A stretch of 64,000 nucleotides of DNA. Origin: Methanospirillum sp. (GTDB lineage Archaea > Halobacteriota > Methanomicrobia > Methanomicrobiales > Methanospirillaceae). Positions within the stretch are counted from its first letter, which is position 1. Each line of letters starts with the position of its first letter. The translations under genes were made by a program, and so were the position numbers. Shown one piece after another: positions 58,427 through 64,000 of this stretch. A model generated the notes under the pieces. The model did not search any database, had not been told where the DNA came from, and saw only the letters and a program-made list of their open reading frames with translations. The stretch is taken from positions 1 to 64,000 of the forward strand of contig JAAYEG010000017.1 in assembly GCA_012728895.1 (NCBI GenBank). The letters run 5' to 3'.

Positions 58427-60172
58427 ATGTTCCCTTCACCCACCCTCCCCCTCCTCGTTTCGGCCCTGCTGACCGCGCTCCTGGCGGCCTACGCCTGGCG
58501 CCACCGGGCGAGCGGGGCCGCAACGGGATATGTCGCTCTCCTCCTGGGGGCGATCTCCCTCTACGTCGGGGGCAGCGCGATGGAGCTCGCCGCCGGCGAC
58601 CTGGAGGGTGTTCTGTTCTGGGCCCGTGTGCAGTACCTCGGGATCGCCGTGGTACCGCCCCTGATCATCTGCACGGTCCTCCAGTACGTCGGGCAGGGGA
58701 GAATCCTGACGAGGAGGGTGCTGGTCATACTCTTCGCGGTGCCGGCCATCACCCTCCTTCTCGTCGTGGCCGGGCACCCCCTCCACTACGCCGAGATCGG
58801 GTTCGACACGGTGGGAGCCTTCAGCCGGTTCACCTTCGTCCCGGGCCCCTGGTATTACGTGAATGCCCTGTACGTCCTGATCGCCGAGATGGCCGCCGTC
58901 GCCCTGCTCGCGCTCTCCTACCTGCGCTCGTCCCACGCCCTCTACCGCCAGCAGATCCTGGTGGTGCTGGTCGGCGCCTCTTTTCCGATCGCGGCCTCGC
59001 TCCTCTATTTGACGGGGTTCTCGCCGATCCCCCGCCTCGACCTGACCCCGTTCGCACTCCCGATCACCGCAGCAGTAATGACCATCGGGGTCGTCCTCTA
59101 CCAGCTCTTCGACCTGGCACCGGTGGCCCACACGACGGTCTTCGAACGGATCCCCATCGGGGTTCTGGTGGTGACCGACCTCGGGCAGGTGGTCGAGGCG
59201 AACCCGGCCGCTGTCCAGCTGCTCGGGCCGGAGCGCCGGTCCCCGGTCGGCCGGCCGCTCGAGGAGGTGACCCGTGAGATCCCGGACCTCTCTGCGATCG
59301 TGGCGTCGGGCAAGACGGGGGAGACCGAGGTTCACGACCGGGGTCGGCGCGGCACCTACGCCATATCGACGGTCCCGCTCACCGACGCCGGCTCCGCGCC
59401 CGGCGGCTCGGTCGTGCTGATCCGCGACGTCACCGCCAGCCGGCGGGCCGAGGCGGCGCTCGCCCGGCGCACGGCCGATCTCGAGACCGCGAACCGGAGG
59501 CTCTCACTGGTCTCGACGATCACGCGGCACGATATCGCAAACCACCTCGTCGCGGTCATGGGCTACCTCTCCCTGCTGCGCGATGACCCGGCGGGGCCCG
59601 ACGTGCACGGGTACGTGGAGCGCCTGCAGGAGGCGGTCGACCGGATCCGTGCCGTTATCGAGTTCATGCGGGACTACCCCGCGATCGGGGTCCAGCCCCC
59701 CGTCTGGCTCGACCTCCGCGAGGTCGCGGACCGTGCCGGCGCGAGCGTCGGGCTCTCGGGCGCCGTGGTGGAGAACCTCGTCCCCCCCCTCGACGTCCTG
59801 GCCGATCCCCTGCTCGAACGGGTCTTCGCGGCTCTCGTCGAGAACTCCGTCCGTCACGGGGGCGGGGTCTCGTGGATCCGGTTCGCGGCCGTCTCCTCCG
59901 GCCCGGGGATCCTCCTGACCATCGAGGATGACGGGGCTGGGATCCCCCGTCCCGACAAGGAGCGGATATTCGAGCGCGGGTTCGGCAGGAACACCGGGCT
60001 CGGCCTCTTTCTCGCCCGCGAGATCCTCGAGAGCATGGGGATGACGATCGCCGAGACGGGCATACCGGGCCACGGCGCCCGCTTCGAGATCCGGGTGCCC
60101 CCCGCGCGAGTGCGGCGATGCGCCGTGTCCTCGCCGGAGGGCATCGGGGCACTCGCCCTGCACCGCCCCTGA
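58427..60172 (+). CDS. sensor histidine kinase with N-terminal 7TM domain and PAS-like region
   Basis: Seven hydrophobic segments; VFERIPIGVLVVTDLGQVVEANPAAVQLLG (PAS); TITRHDIANHLVAVMGYLSLL (H box); VENSVRHGG...EDDGAGIP...FERGFGRNTGLGLFLAREIL. Confidence 0.9.
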   Translation: MFPSPTLPLLVSALLTALLAAYAWRHRASGAATGYVALLLGAISLYVGGSAMELAAGDLEGVLFWARVQYLGIAVVPPLIICTVLQYVGQGRILTRRVLVILFAVPAITLLLVVAGHPLHYAEIGFDTVGAFSRFTFVPGPWYYVNALYVLIAEMAAVALLALSYLRSSHALYRQQILVVLVGASFPIAASLLYLTGFSPIPRLDLTPFALPITAAVMTIGVVLYQLFDLAPVAHTTVFERIPIGVLVVTDLGQVVEANPAAVQLLGPERRSPVGRPLEEVTREIPDLSAIVASGKTGETEVHDRGRRGTYAISTVPLTDAGSAPGGSVVLIRDVTASRRAEAALARRTADLETANRRLSLVSTITRHDIANHLVAVMGYLSLLRDDPAGPDVHGYVERLQEAVDRIRAVIEFMRDYPAIGVQPPVWLDLREVADRAGASVGLSGAVVENLVPPLDVLADPLLERVFAALVENSVRHGGGVSWIRFAAVSSGPGILLTIEDDGAGIPRPDKERIFERGFGRNTGLGLFLAREILESMGMTIAETGIPGHGARFEIRVPPARVRRCAVSSPEGIGALALHRP

Positions 60173-60227
60173 AGCGAGGCAGAGGCCTGGCGGATAACGT
60201 TATGCGGTGGCGGGACGACGATCGGGC

Positions 60228-60701
60228 ATGGATGAGATCGTGCTGATCGAACGCTTCTTCGATGAGTACGCGTCGCAGTTCGCACGGGCACTCGCCGACA
60301 CGCCGGAGGTCGACGTCGAGGCGACGGCTGGCGCCTTCGCCGACTGCTTCGTCGAGGCGGGGCCGCGGGGCGTCGTCTGCGGTCGGAACGACGGCGCTTT
60401 CCGCGAGCAGATCCCGCACGGCTTCGCGTTCTACCGGGGGATCGGGATCAGGTCCATGACTGTCGCCACGCTCGCCCCGAGCCAGCTCGATGCAGGGCAC
60501 TGGGGTGTCCGCGTGGGCTGGTCCGCCGCGTACGACCTTGGCGGGAGATCGGGCACCGTCGAGTTCGAGGTGCTCTATTTCGTGCAGTTAACGGGGTCAG
60601 GCCCGAAGATATTTGCCTATATCACGGGCGACGAGGAGGCGGAGCTCCGGAGACTCGGACTGCTCGGGGCTCCTGATCAGGGAGGGCCTTCCGGCGGGTA
60701 G
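60228..60701 (+). CDS. NTF2/SnoaL-like small protein, copy 2 (intact)
   Basis: MDEIVLIERFFDEYASQFARALADTPEVDVEATAGAFADCFVEAGPRGVVCGRNDGAFREQIPHGFAFYRGIGIRSMTVATLAPSQLDAGHWGVRVGWSAAYD...; same length as copy 1. Confidence 0.75.
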   Translation: MDEIVLIERFFDEYASQFARALADTPEVDVEATAGAFADCFVEAGPRGVVCGRNDGAFREQIPHGFAFYRGIGIRSMTVATLAPSQLDAGHWGVRVGWSAAYDLGGRSGTVEFEVLYFVQLTGSGPKIFAYITGDEEAELRRLGLLGAPDQGGPSGG

Positions 60702-61213
60702 GCGACGTACCCGGCCTTGGCGCCCGGCAGGAACCCGACCTTGCGGTAGAGCCGGTGGACCGACGGGTCGCTCCTGCCGGTGAGCAGCATCACCTTGTAG
60801 CAGCCGGCCCCCCATGCGAACGCGAGGACGTGCTCGAGCAGCGCGGCGGCATATCCCCGGTTCCTCCGGTCCCGGCGGGTCACCACGTTCTCGACGAGCC
60901 CGAACGGGCGGGCGCCGCGCGAGAGGTTCGGCAGCACGAAGAGGACGCAGGTCGAGACGGGGTCACCGCCAGTCTCGGCCACGAAGAGGTGGGCGCCGGG
61001 AAGCTCGGAGAGCGCCCGCCCGGCGGCGGCGATGGTTGCCGGGTCGGCCGGTTCATCTCCGTCGTTCAGATCGCAGTAAAGAGAAGAGACCGTGCCGATG
61101 TCGGAGACGGACGCCTCGCGAACCCTCAGGTGGTCCGGCGGGACGGGATCGGATCGGCCGAGAGCGCCTCGGGGCGCGGGGGCGCCGGGGTCGTGAGATC
61201 GTCGGGGGGGCAT
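60677..61213 (-). CDS. GNAT-family N-acetyltransferase, copy 2
   Basis: VREASVSDIGTVSSLYCDLNDGDEPADPATIAAAGRALSELPGAHLFVAETGGDPVSTCVLFVLPNLSRGARPFGLVENVVTRRDRRNRGYAAALLEHVL. Confidence 0.86.
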   Translation of the reverse strand: MPPRRSHDPGAPAPRGALGRSDPVPPDHLRVREASVSDIGTVSSLYCDLNDGDEPADPATIAAAGRALSELPGAHLFVAETGGDPVSTCVLFVLPNLSRGARPFGLVENVVTRRDRRNRGYAAALLEHVLAFAWGAGCYKVMLLTGRSDPSVHRLYRKVGFLPGAKAGYVAYPPEGPP

Positions 61214-61613
61214 GAGTACGGCTCCGTGGAGGTTCCGTACGATCTGGGAACCCCCGGCGGATGTACCTGCCGACCCCCTCGTCGTTCGTGCCGGTGAACC
61301 GCGTTCGTGTGGAGATGAGACAGCCCCCCCCGGTCCTCAAGGCAGCCCCGGACCGGGGGAGAACCGGGTTCTCCGGGGACCGAATCCGGAAGGTGGCTCG
61401 GGGGGACGGGCGCGGCAGCGACGATCGAGGCGATCCCGGGTCCCGCCCGGCCGCGGAAGGGGGATCCCTCTGCCCACTGGCGATGCTTTTTTGTCTCCGA
61501 GACCGAACTCGATATTCATCGAAGGTTAGCACCATGGATAACTTGCAGTGGCTCATGGCAGGTCTGCCGGACGCGACCTCGCGGGCAGATCCCGGGACCG
61601 GGGGGGCTGAGGG

Positions 61614-62486
61614 ATGAAGTGGCGAACGGACGCGAGGAGTGCGAACGTCGAGGACCGGCGTTCTTCCGGGATCCCCGGTGGGGCGGCGGGCGGCATCGGC
61701 GGGCTCGGGCTGATCATCGTGCTCGCCATCGCGCTCCTGACGGGCATGGATCCCGGGGCGCTCCTCCAGAACACCGATGGCATGACCGGGCCGACCGGGC
61801 AGTCCGCGCTGACGGAGGAGGAGTTACGGGAGCAGGAGGAACTCGCCACCCTCTCCTCGCAGGTGCTCGCAAGCACTGAGACAACGTGGAGCCAGATCTT
61901 CAGGGAGGATCTCCGGCAGACCTACGCGCCGCCGAAACTGGTACTGTACTCGGGGCTGGTCGATTCGGCGTGCGGACGGGCGAGCGCCTCTACCGGCCCC
62001 TTCTACTGTCCCGGTGACCAGAAGGTCTACCTCGACCTCGACTTCTTCCAGGATCTCAGCACGCGCTACGGTGCCCCGGGGGACTTCGCCCAGGCCTACG
62101 TGATCTCCCACGAGGTCGGGCACCACGTCCAGACCCTGCTCGGCACCCTGCAGTACGCCCAGACGGCCCAGCAGCGGGCGGCCAGCCAGGCGGAGGCGAA
62201 CCAGATCTCCGTAGCGCTCGAGCTGCAGGCCGACTGCTATGCCGGCGTCTGGGCGAACCGCGCCACCGAACAGAACCTGATCCTCGAACGGGGAGACATC
62301 GAGGAGGGGCTGAACGCGGCCAGCTCCGTGGGCGACGATCGGCTGCAGCAGCAGGCGCAGGGATACGTCGTCCCGGACTCGTTCACGCACGGCTCGTCGG
62401 CACAGCGTGTCTCGGCGTTCCAGAGGGGGCTGCAGTCCGGGGAGATCGGGGTCTGCGACTGCGCGGAGCTTCCCGCGGTCGTCTGA
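61614..62486 (+). CDS. neutral zinc metallopeptidase (YpfJ-like), membrane-anchored
   Basis: GGIGGLGLIIVLAIALLTGMDPGALL anchor; FYCPGDQKVYLDLDFFQDLSTRYGAPGDFAQAYVISHEVGHHVQTLLGT (HExGH zinc motif); LELQADCYAGVWA. Confidence 0.92.
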   Translation: MKWRTDARSANVEDRRSSGIPGGAAGGIGGLGLIIVLAIALLTGMDPGALLQNTDGMTGPTGQSALTEEELREQEELATLSSQVLASTETTWSQIFREDLRQTYAPPKLVLYSGLVDSACGRASASTGPFYCPGDQKVYLDLDFFQDLSTRYGAPGDFAQAYVISHEVGHHVQTLLGTLQYAQTAQQRAASQAEANQISVALELQADCYAGVWANRATEQNLILERGDIEEGLNAASSVGDDRLQQQAQGYVVPDSFTHGSSAQRVSAFQRGLQSGEIGVCDCAELPAVV

Positions 62487-62589
62487 ACCGCTCTCTTCTT
62501 TTTTTATCCCCGTCTCCGTCGTCACGGCACAAAATGCGACGCCGACGGAAGGGGATCGTATCGACGGCGCCCCCGTGCCGGGGTTCTGC

Positions 62590-62880
62590 TCACGGCCGGA
62601 ATGCGGAGGCTGCCAGGGCGACGGCGACCACGACGTGGAGCGACGCGCAGAGCGGCACCGCGACGACGAACCTCAGCTTGCGCGTCTTGTGGCGGAAGAG
62701 GCTCATGCCGGCCAGCGCTCCGAAGGGGCCGGCGAGAGCGGCGACGAGGAGCGTCCGCTCCGGGACACGGCGCGCCTGCAGGCGGGCATACCGCTTGTCG
62801 GCCCCGTACAGGAGGAAAGTCCCGAGGTTTACGGCGGCGAGGGCGACGATAGCGGGGAGGAACGGGTCGATAGGGATCAT
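62590..62880 (-). CDS. DUF1294-family small membrane protein
   Basis: LLYGADKRYARLQARRVPERTLLVAALAGPFGALAGMSLFRHKTRKLRFVVAVPL. Confidence 0.88.
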   Translation of the reverse strand: MIPIDPFLPAIVALAAVNLGTFLLYGADKRYARLQARRVPERTLLVAALAGPFGALAGMSLFRHKTRKLRFVVAVPLCASLHVVVAVALAASAFRP

Positions 62881-63079
62881 CACCGTTTGCACCGCGCCGG
62901 ATTTGCCCGTTACGCCGGGATCCCGGTAGGATCATGCGATACCGGCTCTCCCACAGGCCCGCGCACACCCGCGACACCGCGTTCCGGCGATTCCTGCCGT
63001 GCGGGGACCCCGCCGGACCGGCTTGGCGCTAATTCCAGCGTCAGCGTGGGGAGGGCGGAGCGCCGTCCGGCCCGTCTCT

Positions 63080-63950
63080 CCCTTCATCCTACGGCACCCC
63101 GAGCCGAGCTCTGCGCGCAGCCACTCGACCCGGTATCGCTTCGCCTCCTCGCTCCGGAAAAGGTGGTCTGTCATGCCACCTGACCTGCTTCGGCTCGCTC
63201 GCCGCGTCGGCAAGACGCCGGGCGGTCTCGGTCCCAGAGATGATGTCGCGTTCGCCGAAATGCAGGAGACCCGAGGCTCTGTGCCGGCCGGCGACGAAGC
63301 GCGTGGGATCGATGGGCACCGTGACGCAGCGGGAGTGCTCGAGGGCCTCGCCCGCGGGATAGGGCGAATTCGCGACGGCTACGTCCGTTAAACCGGGAGC
63401 GCCGGCCACCAGCGCGACGACGTGGAGGCGGGGCTCGACGCCCACGAACATGCCACCCGCGTGGGCGCCGGAGCCGTGGCCGGCGAAGCCGAGCTGCGCG
63501 TCGTCAGTGCCAGGCTGTGCGACCACGAAGTACACAGCTCGGCGCATCTCCCGGACGATCCCCGCGAAGAGGCCGTGGTTCTGCTCGGGCGTACCGAGCG
63601 ACCGGGCGAAGACCTCGCCTTCGGCCCACGGCACCTCCACGAGCAGGAAGGCGATGCCCGTGTTCCGATCCGGACTCCCTCGTCGAAGAAGATCTGACGG
63701 TCCCCCCGGGGCCGGGCGGATGTAGACAACGGCCGGGAACCGGTCGCGGGCCGGGGGAGCATCCAGTGCGCGGAGGTCCGCCTGCCCCTGGCGTCGGCGA
63801 TGCTCAGATCGTGCACCATGGCGCTGTTCCGCTCCCCCCGACACCCAGGTCCCCGGGGTCGAGCGGAGCCGTGCCGTCGTAGTCGAAGAGGTGTTCCGAA
63901 GCCGTGTCGTCTCCGGGGACCGCCGCCAGGTCCGTTTCTTCGCCCGACAT
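63080..63950 (-). pseudogene. alpha/beta-hydrolase (dienelactone-hydrolase-like) remnant with multiple frameshifts
   Basis: Family-like segments hop between frames: MSGEETDLAAVPGDDTASEHLFDYDGTAPLDPGDLGV / VHDLSIADARGR / RDRFPAVVYIRPAPG / GDRQIFFDEGVRIGT / GIAFLLVEVPWAEGEVFARSLGTPEQN...GHGSGAHAGGMFVGVEPRLHVVALVAG / DHLFRSEEAKRYRVEWLRAELG. Confidence 0.78.
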
Positions 63951-64000
63951 CAGGGTGGAGTACCATAAGCAACGACGATACCCCTTTCCACCGGGTCACC

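Noticed and set aside
1-64000. CRISPR array, IS element, prophage or rRNA
   Set aside because: No regularly spaced direct repeats, transposase or integrase motifs, phage structural genes or rRNA consensus blocks were seen on reading; a tool run would be needed to exclude degenerate remnants.

Overview
The window looks like a chromosomal segment from a GC-rich hydrogenotrophic methanogen, most probably Methanomicrobiales (inferred from gene content, not from a search). Supporting markers are the F420-reducing hydrogenase operon frhADGB, mptA, archaeal fen1, radA and RPA, HMG-CoA reductase, aIF2-beta fused to a TRAM domain, archaeal-type thymidylate synthase, dapL/lysA and PKD/NosD-type surface proteins. 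Most of it is housekeeping: arginine genes (argC, a CBS protein, argJ, argB, argD), hisG, hisC, purL, pyrG, guaA ATPase subunit, ilvC and one tRNA-Gln(CUG). No CRISPR array, rRNA, IS element or prophage is visible. Regions worth a second look: (1) an overlapping GT2 / TPR-wHTH / BrxD-like (DUF2791) ATPase operon with no other BREX gene in view; (2) a duplicated convergent two-gene module (NTF2/SnoaL-like protein plus GNAT) in which one copy has an in-frame TGA where the other has Cys; (3) frhD reading about 66 codons into an Ala/Pro/Glu-rich N-terminal extension of frhG, with a strong internal Shine-Dalgarno and GTG at the canonical frhG start; (4) a 9-bp perfect hairpin at the frh promoter and a 12-bp palindrome at the wHTH-CBS gene promoter; (5) a divergent FtsZ/tubulin-like protein; (6) an unannotated 53-aa SAP-like small protein; (7) an alpha/beta-hydrolase pseudogene with several frameshifts at the right edge. 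All family assignments come from reading the translations; no database search was run.
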